A stretch of 64,000 bases of DNA from an uncultured Paracoccaceae bacterium. Lineage in GTDB: Bacteria > Pseudomonadota > Alphaproteobacteria > Rhodobacterales > Rhodobacteraceae. A program made the translations under genes and the position numbers. Where the stretch lies: NCBI GenBank assembly GCA_937146765.1, contig CAKZRP010000023.1:28711-92710 (forward strand), given 5' to 3'. Position 1 is the first letter of the stretch; every line of letters begins with the position of its first letter. Below, piece after piece: positions 48,481 to 58,224 of the stretch. Below the pieces are notes generated by a model. The model did not search any database. It saw only the letters and a list, made by a program, of their open reading frames with translations, and was not told the origin of the DNA.

Positions 48481-49017
48481 ATGACAGAGCGACCTTATGT
48501 CATTGATGTGATGATCTCGGCCAAGGCCATCGCCGCGAGAATCGAAGAACTATGTGAGGAAATCACCCGCGAGTTCGGCGACACCAACAAGTTGGTGGTC
48601 GTCGGCCTGCTGCGCGGCAGTTTCGTATTTATCGCCGACCTGGTGCGCGAACTGGACCTGCCGATCGAGGTCGATTTCCTCGAGGCCTCTTCTTACGGGG
48701 ACGCAATGGAAAGCAGTCGTGAAGTCCGCATTCTCAAGGACTTGCGCGGCGCCATTGAAGGACGCGACGTGCTGGTGGTGGAGGATATCGTCGACACTGG
48801 CCACACGCTGAACCATGTGATCGGCCTTCTGAAGAGTCGTAAACCTGCCAGGCTGAAGTCGATTGCGCTCCTCGACAAGCCGTCGCGTCGCGAGGTGGAT
48901 TTTCGCTCGGACTGGATCGGTTTCGAGATTCCGGACGAGTTTGTCGTAGGTTACGGCATCGACTTCGCGCAGCGCAATCGCAACCTGCCCTATATCGGCA
49001 AGGTGCGTTTTACCTGA
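48481..49017 (+). CDS. hpt: hypoxanthine phosphoribosyltransferase
   Basis: A 178-residue type I PRTase. The PRPP-binding motif is [17 protein letters not shown], the flexible-loop start is [17 protein letters not shown] and the substrate end [20 protein letters not shown]. It salvages hypoxanthine (and guanine) with PRPP. The ATG has a purine-rich CAAGGGGGCAAGC in front. Monocistronic. Confidence 0.94.
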   Translation: MTERPYVIDVMISAKAIAARIEELCEEITREFGDTNKLVVVGLLRGSFVFIADLVRELDLPIEVDFLEASSYGDAMESSREVRILKDLRGAIEGRDVLVVEDIVDTGHTLNHVIGLLKSRKPARLKSIALLDKPSRREVDFRSDWIGFEIPDEFVVGYGIDFAQRNRNLPYIGKVRFT

Positions 49018-49146
49018 AACCTTTGGAACAAGCGCCCTCTTGCCGGTCTGAGCACCCCGACCGGCAACTTCCGACGTAAGCGGTTTGCCTTTTTTGGCGG
49101 ATGACGCCATTTCTGGCGAAACACGCGCAACCACAGGAGTTTCGCT

Positions 49147-49479
49147 ATGAAAATCGCAACACTGACCGTCGGCCTGATGGCTGCAACCCTTTCCTTCGCG
49201 CCGGTCACAGTCTTTGCCGGGCCACCGAAATGGGCACAGGGCCACAAGAACAGCGCCTCTTACTATGCGCCGGGGCAGGTGAAGAAACGCCACGCGCATG
49301 ATTCCCGCGAGCGTCTGCGGGGCGACTACGTCTATGTCAACGACTACGCTCGCTGGGGCCTTAATCCGCCGGGCGCTGGCCACACCTATGTGCGCAAGAA
49401 CGGCGAGATTCTCGAAGTGGTCAAAGACACGCTCGCGATTGTTGGGGCCGTGGCTGTTGTGGACGCGCTGCTGAACTGA
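49147..49479 (+). CDS. RcnB-like periplasmic protein
   Basis: A 110-residue protein with a signal peptide (residues 1-24, cut after VFA-GPP). The mature part contains KKRHAHDSRERLRGDYVYVND and ARWGLNPPGAGHTYVRKNGEILEV, the RcnB core fold associated with Ni/Co homeostasis. It ends with a hydrophobic segment DTLAIVGAVAVVDALLN, which could anchor it. The stop codon abuts that of the convergent amidohydrolase gene without any spacer. ATG is preceded by CAGGAG. Confidence 0.82.
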   Translation: MKIATLTVGLMAATLSFAPVTVFAGPPKWAQGHKNSASYYAPGQVKKRHAHDSRERLRGDYVYVNDYARWGLNPPGAGHTYVRKNGEILEVVKDTLAIVGAVAVVDALLN

Positions 49480-50622
49480 CTAGCCGAGAAGATCCTGAAT
49501 GGCGCGGGTGAAAATGCCCGTGCCAATAGGGATCAGGGCGTCAGGGAAATCATAGTCCGGATTGTGCAACTGCGGGTGGCGTTCCCCCGCGCCGAGCCAG
49601 AACATGGCTGCCTGCGCAGATTTCCCAAATTGCCCGAAGTCCTCGGAAAAGGCCTGTGGGCGATCGGTAAGAGTGAGGGGCACTTCACCCACTTCACAGG
49701 ATTTAATCAGAACATCAACCGCTTCTGGTGAGTTCCTGCAAGCTTCGAAGACATCGTGGTAGGTGATCTTGTGGCGCAATCCGGACTGCGCGCAGGCGCG
49801 TGCCACACGATCCGCCATCTCGGTGACCATGCCCATCATTGAGGCGTCGGTTGCCGTGCGCAGTGTGACCCAGAGTTCGGCCACCCCAGGCGCTATCCCA
49901 AATGTCCTTTCGCCCAGTTTCGCATGCGTCACCGTGGCCAGAGTGAACTCCTCAGTAAGTTCCCCGCCCCTGCCCAGACTGGAGAGTTCGGTCATCAGTT
50001 GTGCAAGCGCTGCGGCTGGTGAGACCCCATCCTGCGGTGCGGCCGCATGAGAGGTCTTGCCCCAAAGCCGGATCCGCGCCCCGCGAGAGGCACAATTGGC
50101 AGCGGCCCGCGGCAACAGCACCTCGCCAAGCGCAAGGCCCGGCAGATTGTGCAAGGACAGCACCATGTCCGGGGCGATCTCGGCAAAACGAGGTGCCGCG
50201 CGATAGGCAATCGCGCCTTCGCCCGTTTCTTCTGCAGGTTGAAATATCAGCACGACCTGTCCACGCTGCGGTCTATTTTGGGACAGGAACTGCGCCACGC
50301 CCAAGACCATCGCCATATGACCATCATGCCCACAAAGATGGCCCTTTCCCGGAACTTGCGACCTGTAGCTTAGGTTGGTCTCCTCCGGGATCGGTAGACC
50401 ATCCAGCTCGCAGCGAATTCCGAGGGTCGGCCCCTCCTCCAAGCCTTGAAACACCGCTGCCAATCCGGCTCCGCCAAGGCCGGTTACAATCTCATCCGGG
50501 CCGAAGGACGCCAACCATTCGGCCACCTGAGCCGCAGTCTTAACTTCTTCACCGGAAATCTCCGGCGCCTGATGCAGCTCATGGCGCCAGGCGACGAGCT
50601 GCGCCAGTCCCTCCGGGGTCAT
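49480..50622 (-). CDS. M20 family metallopeptidase / amidohydrolase (hippurate hydrolase-like)
   Basis: A 380-residue protein. Metal-binding residues are visible in [37 protein letters not shown] and the C-terminal [10 protein letters not shown]. It belongs to the hippurate hydrolase/IAA-amino acid hydrolase group that cleaves N-acyl amino acids in the cytoplasm. Its start overlaps the lipA stop by four bases (ATGA), so it is transcribed with lipA although the functions look unrelated. Confidence 0.9.
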   Translation of the reverse strand: MTPEGLAQLVAWRHELHQAPEISGEEVKTAAQVAEWLASFGPDEIVTGLGGAGLAAVFQGLEEGPTLGIRCELDGLPIPEETNLSYRSQVPGKGHLCGHDGHMAMVLGVAQFLSQNRPQRGQVVLIFQPAEETGEGAIAYRAAPRFAEIAPDMVLSLHNLPGLALGEVLLPRAAANCASRGARIRLWGKTSHAAAPQDGVSPAAALAQLMTELSSLGRGGELTEEFTLATVTHAKLGERTFGIAPGVAELWVTLRTATDASMMGMVTEMADRVARACAQSGLRHKITYHDVFEACRNSPEAVDVLIKSCEVGEVPLTLTDRPQAFSEDFGQFGKSAQAAMFWLGAGERHPQLHNPDYDFPDALIPIGTGIFTRAIQDLLG

Positions 50623-51569
50623 GCGAGACCAAGCTTGGCGTTCCGCGCCGCGCGCAGGCGGGCGAAATCATCCCCCGCGTGATAGGACGAGCGGGTCAAA
50701 GGCGTGGCCGAGACCATCAGGAAGCCTTTGCCATAGGCTGCCTTCTCATAGGTCGAAAACTCCTCCGGCGTCACAAAACGGTCCACAGCATGATGCTTCG
50801 GTGTCGGCTGAAGATATTGGCCAATGGTTAGAAAATCCACGTCAGCGGCGCGCATATCGTCCATAACCTGTTTCACCGACTGTGCGTTCTCGCCAAGCCC
50901 AACCATAATGCCGGATTTGGTGAAAATGCTGGCGTCCAGTTCCTTGACCCGCTGCAACAGACGAAGCGAGTGGAAGTAACGGGCCCCGGGGCGGACCTCG
51001 GGATAAAGCCCCGGCACGGTTTCAAGGTTGTGGTTGAACACGTCCGGCTTGGCGGCCACCACGGCTTCCAGGACCTCCGGGCCACATTTCAGGAAGTCGG
51101 GCGTCAGGATCTCGATGGTGGTATCGGGAGAGCGATGCCGTACTGCCCGAATGGTCTGGGCAAAATGCTCGGCCCCGCCATCCTCCAGATCGTCCCGGTC
51201 AACCGAGGTGATCACCACATGTTTAAGGCCCAGTTTCTGCACCGCATGGGCCACACGTCCGGGTTCAAAGGCATCCAGCGCATTGGGACGTCCGGTGGCG
51301 ATGTTACAGAAGGTACATCCCCGGGTACAGATCTCGCCCATGATCATCATGGTGGCGTGGCCCTGGCTCCAGCATTCCCCCACATTGGGGCAACCGGCCT
51401 CTTCGCAGACCGTCACGAGATTGTTTTCCCGCATGATCTTGTGCGTATCCGCATAGCCCTTGCCGCCCGGCGCCTTCACACGGATCCAGCTTGGCTTTTT
51501 TGGCTGAGCATTGTCGGGACGGTGCGCCTTTTCCGGGTGGCGCTGCTCCGGGATTTTCAGATCTCGCAC
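50619..51569 (-). CDS. lipA: lipoyl synthase
   Basis: A 316-residue radical-SAM enzyme. It has the LipA auxiliary cluster ligands [13 protein letters not shown] and the radical-SAM triad [10 protein letters not shown], plus the C-terminal [10 protein letters not shown] motif containing the serine that ligates the auxiliary cluster. It inserts two sulfur atoms into octanoyl-enzyme. Start is a GTG at 51569, preceded by AAGGAAG; an upstream open extension of 32 codons has no signal and is excluded. Confidence 0.96.
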   Translation of the reverse strand: MRDLKIPEQRHPEKAHRPDNAQPKKPSWIRVKAPGGKGYADTHKIMRENNLVTVCEEAGCPNVGECWSQGHATMMIMGEICTRGCTFCNIATGRPNALDAFEPGRVAHAVQKLGLKHVVITSVDRDDLEDGGAEHFAQTIRAVRHRSPDTTIEILTPDFLKCGPEVLEAVVAAKPDVFNHNLETVPGLYPEVRPGARYFHSLRLLQRVKELDASIFTKSGIMVGLGENAQSVKQVMDDMRAADVDFLTIGQYLQPTPKHHAVDRFVTPEEFSTYEKAAYGKGFLMVSATPLTRSSYHAGDDFARLRAARNAKLGLA

Positions 51570-51624
51570 AGGGTCTTCCTTGTGACTGCGGTCATTTGCT
51601 GGAGCATACCATAGCAGGTGGGCT

Positions 51625-51719
51625 CGACCACGACCAGAGCCGCATATCTGCTCTGCCCTTGGCACAACCCTGACATGTCATTCGCGGGCGATCTGAAAAA
51701 TGCATTGCGGTCGTGGTCG
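51625..51719. repeat. 11-bp inverted repeat spanning 73 bp upstream of lipA
   Basis: CGACCACGACC (51625-51635) and GGTCGTGGTCG (51709-51719) are perfect complements, with 73 bp between. Neither arm lies in a recognised gene, so coding bias does not explain the match. It may be a structured leader or paired operator half-sites. Confidence 0.5.
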
Positions 51720-51724
51720 CATTC

Positions 51725-51964
51725 CTAGGGTCCGAGAGCCTTAGCCTTTTCAATCGCAGTTTCCGCCCCACAAGCACCAACACAAATCACGAAAGAACCA
51801 GAGGAAGATCTCGAATTAGATGAATTGAATGTTTCGCTTCGATACAATTCAAACCAGTATAAATGAAGATCACTCCATCCGTTGTTTCCCGAATTTCGAA
51901 AAGCACGTGGGACCACGGCACGGTCACCAGCTGAAATTGAGATTTTAGAATTCACATCCAACAA
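51725..51964 (-). other. low-GC stretch with a weak 79-codon open frame
   Basis: The stretch of about 51740-51990 is visibly poorer in G/C than its surroundings. On the minus strand it has a frame from TTG 51964 to 51725 (start MLDVNSKISISAGDRAVVPR) that lies in phase with, and downstream of, the stop of the HTH gene. No ribosome-binding site, no signal and no family are recognised. It may be a degraded coding remnant, an RNA, or only a regulatory region; not called as a gene. Confidence 0.3.
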
Positions 51965-52003
51965 ATCCGATATCAGTCCGGTGCAACAAAAGCCACTTGC
52001 GGG

Positions 52004-53053
52004 TCAACCGATCATCTGGCTGCGAGGTGGCAGTTCCGCGTAGTGCTGGGCCAGCTGTTCCAAGGCGATCCGAAGGACGATCTTTCCCGACCGGGCGGAC
52101 CATCCCAAATCCCGTTCTGCGGCTTCCAACCCCTCAAGGTGACAACAACAGCGCAGTGCGATGTCGCTCAGTCCGGGCCCCAGGGCGCAAAGCGCGGCGG
52201 ACGTGCGCTGGAAGGCATCGCGCGCCGGGCCGCCATAGCGTTGCGGGTCGCGCTCCACAGCGCCCCCTGCAAAGATTGCCCTTTCATGGGCCACATGCTG
52301 CCCGATCTGCGCAAGTTCAAAGTCTTCGCGTATCCTCTCGCCAGCTCTCACCATTTCCAACGAAAGGAAAGGGTTTCCGTCACGATCAACCAGACGCGCA
52401 AGCGTCTGCAACGGTGTCTCCTGCAACCCGTATCGCGCACGCTTTCCAGCCCCAGGTTCCTTTTGGCCGAATGGACCGATCCGTCCAGCAAGACCCGATT
52501 GGGTTGTGCTTTCTTCGCGGTGGCGTCGTCGCTCCTCAGCCTCCGCAATCAGTGCCGCCAGTGCCAAACGTCCTTCGCGTGTGATCCGGTAGCGATAGAC
52601 CTTCCCGGAGGAAAAGCAACTGACCCAATCCAAAAGCGCCAATACTTCCGCCATGCGCAGGTCGAGGACCGCCTTGTGCATCTCCCGGGCAATTTCCCGC
52701 AGGATGACGGCCTTGGCCATGCCGCGACCGGCGACGAGAACCGAACCGGGATGCGACAGAAGAGTCAAACAACGCGCTGCATCCTCCTCACAGAAATAGC
52801 TTTTTGCGATCCTTTCCCGTGCAGTCTTCTGCGTCTCGTAATAGACTTGGGACAAATGCTGCAAGGCGCCGTCCACTAGCGGATCCTCACGTCTCTGCTC
52901 AAGACGCCGAATCTGTCGCAAGATGGTGGATGCGTGGCAGTCGGCCTTTCGCGCAAGCTTGCGGATCGGGACTTGCGCGGTCGTATGTTCGAGATATCGA
53001 AAGACTTCCGAAGACACCCAGTCCGGCAGATCCGCTTTGGTCATTCCATACAT
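52004..53053 (-). CDS. DUF6456 helix-turn-helix protein, probable GTA activator GafA homologue
   Basis: A 349-residue regulator. The N-terminal third holds a DnaA/HTH-like DNA-binding segment (LARKADCHASTILRQIRRLEQRREDPLVDGA), the middle has an RITREGRLALAALIAEAEERR winged-helix-like element, and the C-terminus (DLGWSARSGKIVLRIALEQLAQHY) resembles the DUF6456 end. In Rhodobacter capsulatus the activator of the gene transfer agent, GafA, is of this kind and lies next to a small DUF6477 gene, as here. Assignment to GafA is from remembered family knowledge. ATG 53053 has GGGGGATC upstream. Confidence 0.65.
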   Translation of the reverse strand: MYGMTKADLPDWVSSEVFRYLEHTTAQVPIRKLARKADCHASTILRQIRRLEQRREDPLVDGALQHLSQVYYETQKTARERIAKSYFCEEDAARCLTLLSHPGSVLVAGRGMAKAVILREIAREMHKAVLDLRMAEVLALLDWVSCFSSGKVYRYRITREGRLALAALIAEAEERRRHREESTTQSGLAGRIGPFGQKEPGAGKRARYGLQETPLQTLARLVDRDGNPFLSLEMVRAGERIREDFELAQIGQHVAHERAIFAGGAVERDPQRYGGPARDAFQRTSAALCALGPGLSDIALRCCCHLEGLEAAERDLGWSARSGKIVLRIALEQLAQHYAELPPRSQMIG

Positions 53054-53247
53054 GACTGATCCCCCGTGCCAGTTCAGGACCTGGGTTCGGAAGATACGAA
53101 AGGTCTCTATCCTCGCGCAGTTCCGCAACGTTCCGGTCCGAGCCAGTGAATTATGACAGCCGGAAAACCTTGCCACAAATTGCCAAACCTATTGGAAATG
53201 CACCGTTCGCCAACCCAACGGCTTCCGCAACACCCGCTTAGGTTGAG

Positions 53248-53253
53248 TATAAT
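53248..53253 (+). promoter_or_regulatory. -10 box of the DUF6477 gene
   Basis: A perfect TATAAT lies 42 bp upstream of the DUF6477 start, in GGTTGAGTATAATTCC. No good -35 hexamer is seen, so the promoter may need an activator. Confidence 0.5.
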
Positions 53254-53289
53254 TCCCCTCGAAGCGAAAAAGGCAGAAAGGGGATTACA

Positions 53290-53610
53290 ATGCTTGATCT
53301 GAATACACGCCTCACCACCCTGACAAGACCGCGCCTCCTGGCACGCGCCGCCCGTATCGGAGCGGAGGGATACATGCGGAGCCGTGATCTGAAACGGCTC
53401 CTGGGCAGCGGCTTCCCTCGGCGTCAAGGTGCAATCCTGATGCGCCTTCTGGATCTAGAGTCGACCCTCGAAGGCGCCCGCTGTGCAAGCCTGCCTGGCT
53501 ATTCCTTTGCCCGTCACGTCGACGTGCTCATTGCCTTGGCCGCGGAAAGCCGTCTCTATCTGCAAAAACCCTGCCCCGACCAGGGGTCAGTCGTGGCAGG
53601 ACGGGCCTGA
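53290..53610 (+). CDS. DUF6477 family protein
   Basis: A 106-residue basic helical protein with RLTTLTRPRLLARAARIGAEGYMRSRDLKRLLGSG and ILMRLLDLESTLEGAR, the DUF6477 blocks found in Rhodobacterales. No catalytic residues are evident; nucleic-acid or protein binding is plausible. It is divergent from the DUF6456 gene (236 bp between starts) and ends at a strong terminator. AAAGGGG precedes the ATG. Confidence 0.75.
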   Translation: MLDLNTRLTTLTRPRLLARAARIGAEGYMRSRDLKRLLGSGFPRRQGAILMRLLDLESTLEGARCASLPGYSFARHVDVLIALAAESRLYLQKPCPDQGSVVAGRA

Positions 53611-53614
53611 AACA

Positions 53615-53641
53615 AAAACGGCGCCCAAAGGACGCCGTTTT
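53615..53641. terminator. intrinsic terminator between DUF6477 and mttB genes
   Basis: AAAACGGCG (53615-53623) pairs with CGCCGTTTT (53633-53641), A/T-flanked on both sides. It can serve both convergent genes. Confidence 0.8.
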
Positions 53642-53664
53642 CCTCTCTTGTGTCCGCGATCCCG

Positions 53665-55209
53665 TTAAAGGAAGGCATCCGGCATGGAGGCTTTGCGCTC
53701 GGCCACATAGGCCAGGAGCGCCTCTCGCACAGCTGGATCCATGGCGGGCTGTTGGTAGTTGGCAAGCAGGTAGTCCACGCGCGCCGAGGCCAATTGCCGG
53801 GTGTCGCGGGCGCCCTCTTCTTCCCATTGCTCGAACGGCTTGTAGTCCAGAACTTCAGACTTCCAGAACGCGGATTTGAAGTTGGCCTGAGTATGGGCGC
53901 AACCAAGGTAGTGACCACCCGGCCCCACTTCGCGGATGGCTTCCATGGCTTGTGCGTTTTCATCAACCGGCACGCCCTTGGCGAGACCATGCAGCGCACC
54001 GAGTTGATCGGCATCCATCACAAACTTCTCAAAGTCGGCCACCAGACCGCCTTCGAGCCAGCCGCAGGCGTGCAGCATGAAGTTCACGCCAGACAACAGA
54101 CCCATGTTCAGCGAGTTCGCAGTCTCATAAGCGGCTTGTGCATCCGGCAGTTTGGAACCGCAGAAAGACCCGGCGGAACGGAACGGCAGATTGAGGCGAC
54201 GGGCCAGCTGGCCAGCCCCATAGGTCACCAGGGAGGCTTCCGGTGTGCCAAAGGTCGGCGCCCCGGAGTTCATATCGATCGAAGACACAAAGGCGCCAAA
54301 GATCACCGGCGCGCCCTTGCGCACCAGCTGGCTATAGGCGACGCCGGCCAAAACCTCGGCCAGAACCTGGGTCAGGGTGCCCGCCACAGAAACAGGCGCC
54401 ATGGCACCGCCAACGATGAAGGGAGAGATGATGCAGGCCTGCATGTTCTTTGCGTAGACTTCCAGCGCCCCCATCATCACATCGTCGAAGGTCATCGGCG
54501 AGTTGATGTTGATGAGCGAGGTCATCACAGTGTTTTCCTGCACGAAGTCCTTGCCGAACAGGATGCCACACATGTCGACGGAATCCTGTGCCCGGCTCGG
54601 CTCGGTGACAGACCCCATGAAGGGCTTGTCGGAAAGTTCCATATGCGCCAGCAACATGTCGAGGTGACGCTTGTTCACCGGCACATCGGTCGGCTCGCAG
54701 ACCGTGCCGCCTGAATGGTGGAGCCATTTCGACATATAGCCGAGTTTCACGAATTTCTGGAAATCCGCGAGCGTTGCATAGCGACGACCGCCATTGGCGT
54801 CGCGCACGAAGGGCGGGCCGTAAACTGGAGCCAAGACAAGGTTCTTGCCGCCGATGACCACGGATTTTTCCGGGTTGCGGGCGTGCTGGGTGAACTGGGA
54901 CGGGGCGGTTTCGCAGAGCTTGCGTGCGAGACCACGGGGAATGCGCACACGCTCCCCTTCGATCAAGGCGCCAGCCTCGCGCCATAGCTCAAGCGCACCG
55001 GGGTTATTGACGAAATTGACACCGACCTCCTCAAGGATGGTCTCGGCATTGGCCTCGATCACCTCCAGGGCTTCCGCAGTCAGCACTTCGAAATTCGGGA
55101 TATTCCGCTCGATATACTTGGCGGTTTCGATCTTGACGCTGGTCCGCTCCGCGCGGCGGGCCGCGCCGCCGCCTCCCCGGCTGCGACGGGGCTGTGCTGC
55201 ATCTGTCAT
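53665..55209 (-). CDS. MttB-family (non-pyrrolysine) methylamine:corrinoid methyltransferase
   Basis: A 514-residue TIM-barrel methyltransferase of the trimethylamine methyltransferase superfamily. No in-frame amber codon occurs, so it is the pyrrolysine-free type, like MtgB enzymes that demethylate glycine betaine and other quaternary amines. Blocks are LTAEALEVIEANAETILEEVGV, SNSLNMGLLSGVNFMLHACGWLEGGLVADFEKFVMDADQLGALH and GPGGHYLGCAHTQANF. It transfers a methyl group to a corrinoid protein, not encoded nearby. The N-terminus (QPRRSRGGGGAARR) is basic and Gly-rich. GAGG precedes the ATG. Substrate undetermined. Confidence 0.88.
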   Translation of the reverse strand: MTDAAQPRRSRGGGGAARRAERTSVKIETAKYIERNIPNFEVLTAEALEVIEANAETILEEVGVNFVNNPGALELWREAGALIEGERVRIPRGLARKLCETAPSQFTQHARNPEKSVVIGGKNLVLAPVYGPPFVRDANGGRRYATLADFQKFVKLGYMSKWLHHSGGTVCEPTDVPVNKRHLDMLLAHMELSDKPFMGSVTEPSRAQDSVDMCGILFGKDFVQENTVMTSLININSPMTFDDVMMGALEVYAKNMQACIISPFIVGGAMAPVSVAGTLTQVLAEVLAGVAYSQLVRKGAPVIFGAFVSSIDMNSGAPTFGTPEASLVTYGAGQLARRLNLPFRSAGSFCGSKLPDAQAAYETANSLNMGLLSGVNFMLHACGWLEGGLVADFEKFVMDADQLGALHGLAKGVPVDENAQAMEAIREVGPGGHYLGCAHTQANFKSAFWKSEVLDYKPFEQWEEEGARDTRQLASARVDYLLANYQQPAMDPAVREALLAYVAERKASMPDAFL

Positions 55210-55455
55210 CGTTGTACCTCACGACGGTATGAATTCTATGCAGTCTGATTAGCCGAGCGCCCATGTCTACCGACGAAGGGCAACGACTATTCTCGCATAA
55301 ATGCGACATTCAGGGTGGGAAATTGTCAGCGACATGAGGGTTTTTGCTCCCCCTTCACGGCTCAGCTCCGCAAGAGGCCGCAAAGCGGGGGAAAACAAGG
55401 CTCCGGCACGATCTGACCTCTTGCCAGACAGGGCGTCAGCCCCTAAGAGCCAGAC
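55210..55455. promoter_or_regulatory. mttB/guaA divergent intergenic region
   Basis: 246 bp with no coding frame. The segment just before guaA holds an imperfect inverted repeat GCAAGAGG (55369-55376) and CCTCTTGC (55418-55425), a plausible operator or hairpin. No purine-riboswitch core was recognised. Confidence 0.35.
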
Positions 55456-57018
55456 ATGACCGAGACAGCCCACGACCGCCTCCTTATCATCGACTTCGGC
55501 AGCCAGGTGACGCAGCTTATCGCGCGCCGTCTGCGCGAGCTGAATGTCTATTGCGAAATCCACCCCTACCAGAATGTCACCATGGACTTCGTGCGCAGCT
55601 TCGCGCCCAAGGCGGTGATCTTCTCCGGTGGTCCTGACAGCGTGACTCGCGAGGGTTCCCCCCGCGCGCCGCAAGAGATTTTCGACTACGGCGTGCCGAT
55701 CCTCGGCATCTGCTACGGCCAGCAGGTGATGATGCACCAGCTCGGTGGTCGGGTCGAATCCGGCCATGGCACCGCCGAATTCGGCCGCGCCTATGTCACG
55801 CCGAGCGACGAGCGCATTGAATTGCTTGCGGGCTGGTTCCTTGAGGACAAGGAACAGGTCTGGATGAGCCACGGCGACCATGTGTCTGAGATCGCTCCGG
55901 GTTTTGAGGTCTATGGCACCTCGCCCAACGCGCCTTTCGCGATCACGGCCGATCTTGAGCGCAACTTCTTTGCGGTGCAATTCCACCCCGAGGTGCACCA
56001 CACACCGAACGGCAAGACGCTTTACGAAAACTTCGTGCGTCTGGCCGGTTTCAGCGGCGACTGGACCATGGGCGCCTACCGCGAGCAGATGGTCGAAAAG
56101 ATCCGCGAGCAGGTCGGCGACAAGAAAGTCATCTGCGCGCTCTCCGGCGGTGTCGACAGCTCCGTGGCTGCGGCGCTGATTCACGAGGCGATTGGCGACC
56201 AGCTGACCTGTGTATTTGTCGACCACGGCCTGTTGCGCAAGAACGAGGCGCAGGAAGTCGTCGGCATGTTCCGCGACCACATGAACCTGCATGTGATTCA
56301 CGCGGATGAGGCGGACCTGTTCCTCGGCGAGCTCGAAGGCCAGTCCGATCCGGAAACCAAGCGCAAAATCATCGGCAAGCTCTTCATCGACGTGTTCCAG
56401 AAATACGCCGACCAGATCGAAGGTGCCGAATTCCTTGCGCAGGGCACGCTTTATCCCGACGTAATCGAGTCGGTCTCCTTCTCCGGCGGCCCCTCGGTCA
56501 CGATCAAATCGCACCACAACGTTGGCGGCTTGCCCGAAAAGATGGGCCTGAAGCTGGTCGAGCCACTGCGCGAATTGTTCAAGGACGAGGTCCGCGCCCT
56601 GGGTCGTGATCTGGGTCTGCCCGCAAGCTTCATCGGCCGTCACCCCTTCCCGGGGCCAGGTCTGGCGATCCGCTGCCCGGGCGAGATCACCCGCGAGAAG
56701 CTCGACATCCTGCGTGAAGCTGATGCGATCTATATCGACCAGATCCGCAAGCACGGCCTTTATGACGAGATCTGGCAGGCCTTCGTGGCGATCCTGCCGG
56801 TGCGCACCGTCGGCGTGATGGGCGATGGCCGCACCTATGATTACGCCTGCGCCCTGCGCGCGGTGACTTCGGTCGATGGGATGACAGCGGATTACTACCC
56901 CTTCACCCACGAGTTCCTCGGCGAGACCGCCACAAGGATCATCAACGAGGTGAAGGGCATCAACCGCTGCACCTATGACATCACCTCGAAGCCTCCCGGC
57001 ACCATCGAGTGGGAATGA
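55456..57018 (+). CDS. guaA: GMP synthase (glutamine-hydrolysing)
   Basis: A 520-residue enzyme. Class-I glutamine amidotransferase domain with nucleophile Cys86 ([11 protein letters not shown]) and [10 protein letters not shown], then the ATP-pyrophosphatase motif [15 protein letters not shown] and the dimerisation domain with [15 protein letters not shown]. It converts XMP to GMP. Length is normal. A terminator follows directly. Confidence 0.98.
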   Translation: MTETAHDRLLIIDFGSQVTQLIARRLRELNVYCEIHPYQNVTMDFVRSFAPKAVIFSGGPDSVTREGSPRAPQEIFDYGVPILGICYGQQVMMHQLGGRVESGHGTAEFGRAYVTPSDERIELLAGWFLEDKEQVWMSHGDHVSEIAPGFEVYGTSPNAPFAITADLERNFFAVQFHPEVHHTPNGKTLYENFVRLAGFSGDWTMGAYREQMVEKIREQVGDKKVICALSGGVDSSVAAALIHEAIGDQLTCVFVDHGLLRKNEAQEVVGMFRDHMNLHVIHADEADLFLGELEGQSDPETKRKIIGKLFIDVFQKYADQIEGAEFLAQGTLYPDVIESVSFSGGPSVTIKSHHNVGGLPEKMGLKLVEPLRELFKDEVRALGRDLGLPASFIGRHPFPGPGLAIRCPGEITREKLDILREADAIYIDQIRKHGLYDEIWQAFVAILPVRTVGVMGDGRTYDYACALRAVTSVDGMTADYYPFTHEFLGETATRIINEVKGINRCTYDITSKPPGTIEWE

Positions 57019-57036
57019 GCCGGTTTTGACATGCAG

Positions 57037-57070
57037 ACCCCGGTGCCTATTGGGCATCGGGGTTTTCTTT
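57037..57070 (+). terminator. guaA terminator
   Basis: ACCCCGGTGCC (57037-57047) pairs with GGCATCGGGGT (57053-57063; one G-U) around a 5-nt loop, followed by TTTCTTTT. Confidence 0.85.
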
Positions 57071-57128
57071 TACCGACACTTTAGGTTTCCATAGCAAGCG
57101 CCTGACTTAGAATGTCAAAACAGGGTGG

Positions 57129-57138
57129 CCCATATGGG
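57129..57138. promoter_or_regulatory. palindrome in the guaA/EamA gap
   Basis: CCCATATGGG is a perfect 10-bp palindrome about 84 bp upstream of the EamA gene and could be an operator. The rest of this 203-bp gap carries the guaA terminator and no gene. Confidence 0.3.
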
Positions 57139-57221
57139 AGTTCCTTTGCACGATTGCGCAACTGGGGCTTGACCCTGCGCCACTTTCCCGGCCTTCTGCG
57201 CCCATCGTGAGGTGAGGAAAA

Positions 57222-58094
57222 ATGATGCAGGACAGCCCCAATCACATCGGGCGAGCCGCAACATGGATGATAGGGGCGATTCTGTCCTTTTCCGCCATGG
57301 CGGTTGCGGGACGCGAGGCCAGCCTGTCCCTCGATACCTTCGAGATCATGATGTACCGCAGCTGTGTCGGCGTGCTGGTCGTCTGCGGACTCATCACCGG
57401 CCTCGGCAAATGGCGCGCCGTCAGCGGTGAGCGGTTGTTGCAGCACGGGCTGCGCAACATGGCCCATTTCACCGGTCAGAACCTCTGGTTTTACGCGGTC
57501 ACAGTGATCCCCCTGGCGCAGGTCTTTGCCCTGGAGTTCACCTCGCCGATCTGGGTGATCCTGCTTGCGCCGCTGCTGCTGGGTGAGCGGCTGACACGGG
57601 CCCGGGCTCTGGCGGTATTGCTGGGCTTCGTGGGCATTCTAATCGTGGCCCGCCCCAGCCCTTCGACCTTCAGCATCGGGCTGGCCTGCGCTGCCGGATC
57701 CGCTGTGTTCTTTGCCCTGACCAATATCGCCACCAAACGCCTGACTCGCCATGAAAGCATCTGGTCGATCATGTTCTGGCTCACCAGTCTCCAACTGGGA
57801 ATGGGCCTGCTGTTTGCCGGATGGGACATGGATATAGCGCTGCCCGATGCGCAGAACCTCCCGTTCCTGCTCATCATCGGTTGCGCGGGCCTCAGCGCCC
57901 ATTTCTGTATCACCAATGCCCTGTCCCTGGCCCCTGCTGCCGTGGTGGTCCCCATCGATTTTGCCCGCCTGCCCTTTATCGCCCTGATCGGGTGGCTGCT
58001 CTATGGCGAAGCAGTTGAGATCTGGCTCTTTGTCGGCGCCGCTTTGATCCTCGCAGGAAACTTCCTCAATATTGTATCCTCTCGGCAACAGTAG
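57222..58094 (+). CDS. EamA family transporter (DMT superfamily)
   Basis: A 290-residue membrane protein with ten helices in two EamA repeats (AILSFSAMAVAGREASLSLDTFEIMMYRSCVGVLVV; FFALTNIATKRLTRHESIWSIMFW). The closing segment of repeat 1, LEFTSPIWVILLAPLLLGERLT, is the classic EamA motif. These transporters export amino acids or other metabolites; the substrate is unknown. GAGGTGAGG precedes the tandem ATG codons at 57222/57225. Confidence 0.9.
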   Translation: MMQDSPNHIGRAATWMIGAILSFSAMAVAGREASLSLDTFEIMMYRSCVGVLVVCGLITGLGKWRAVSGERLLQHGLRNMAHFTGQNLWFYAVTVIPLAQVFALEFTSPIWVILLAPLLLGERLTRARALAVLLGFVGILIVARPSPSTFSIGLACAAGSAVFFALTNIATKRLTRHESIWSIMFWLTSLQLGMGLLFAGWDMDIALPDAQNLPFLLIIGCAGLSAHFCITNALSLAPAAVVVPIDFARLPFIALIGWLLYGEAVEIWLFVGAALILAGNFLNIVSSRQQ

Positions 58095-58224
58095 CGACCC
58101 AAGCGCGCCAAAGTGACGCAAGCTGCCGCTCCGTCAGCATTGCCGCGCGCGTTACATTTTCTTTACCTTCACCTTGAATGCGCCGCGAAACATTGTTTCT
58201 CCGCGCACGTGAGGGAGGACATTT

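Noticed and set aside
53054..53289. CtrA sites (TTAA-N7-TTAA) in the gafA-like promoter region
   Set aside because: Looked for because gafA is a CtrA-linked gene in relatives, but no such pair was found.
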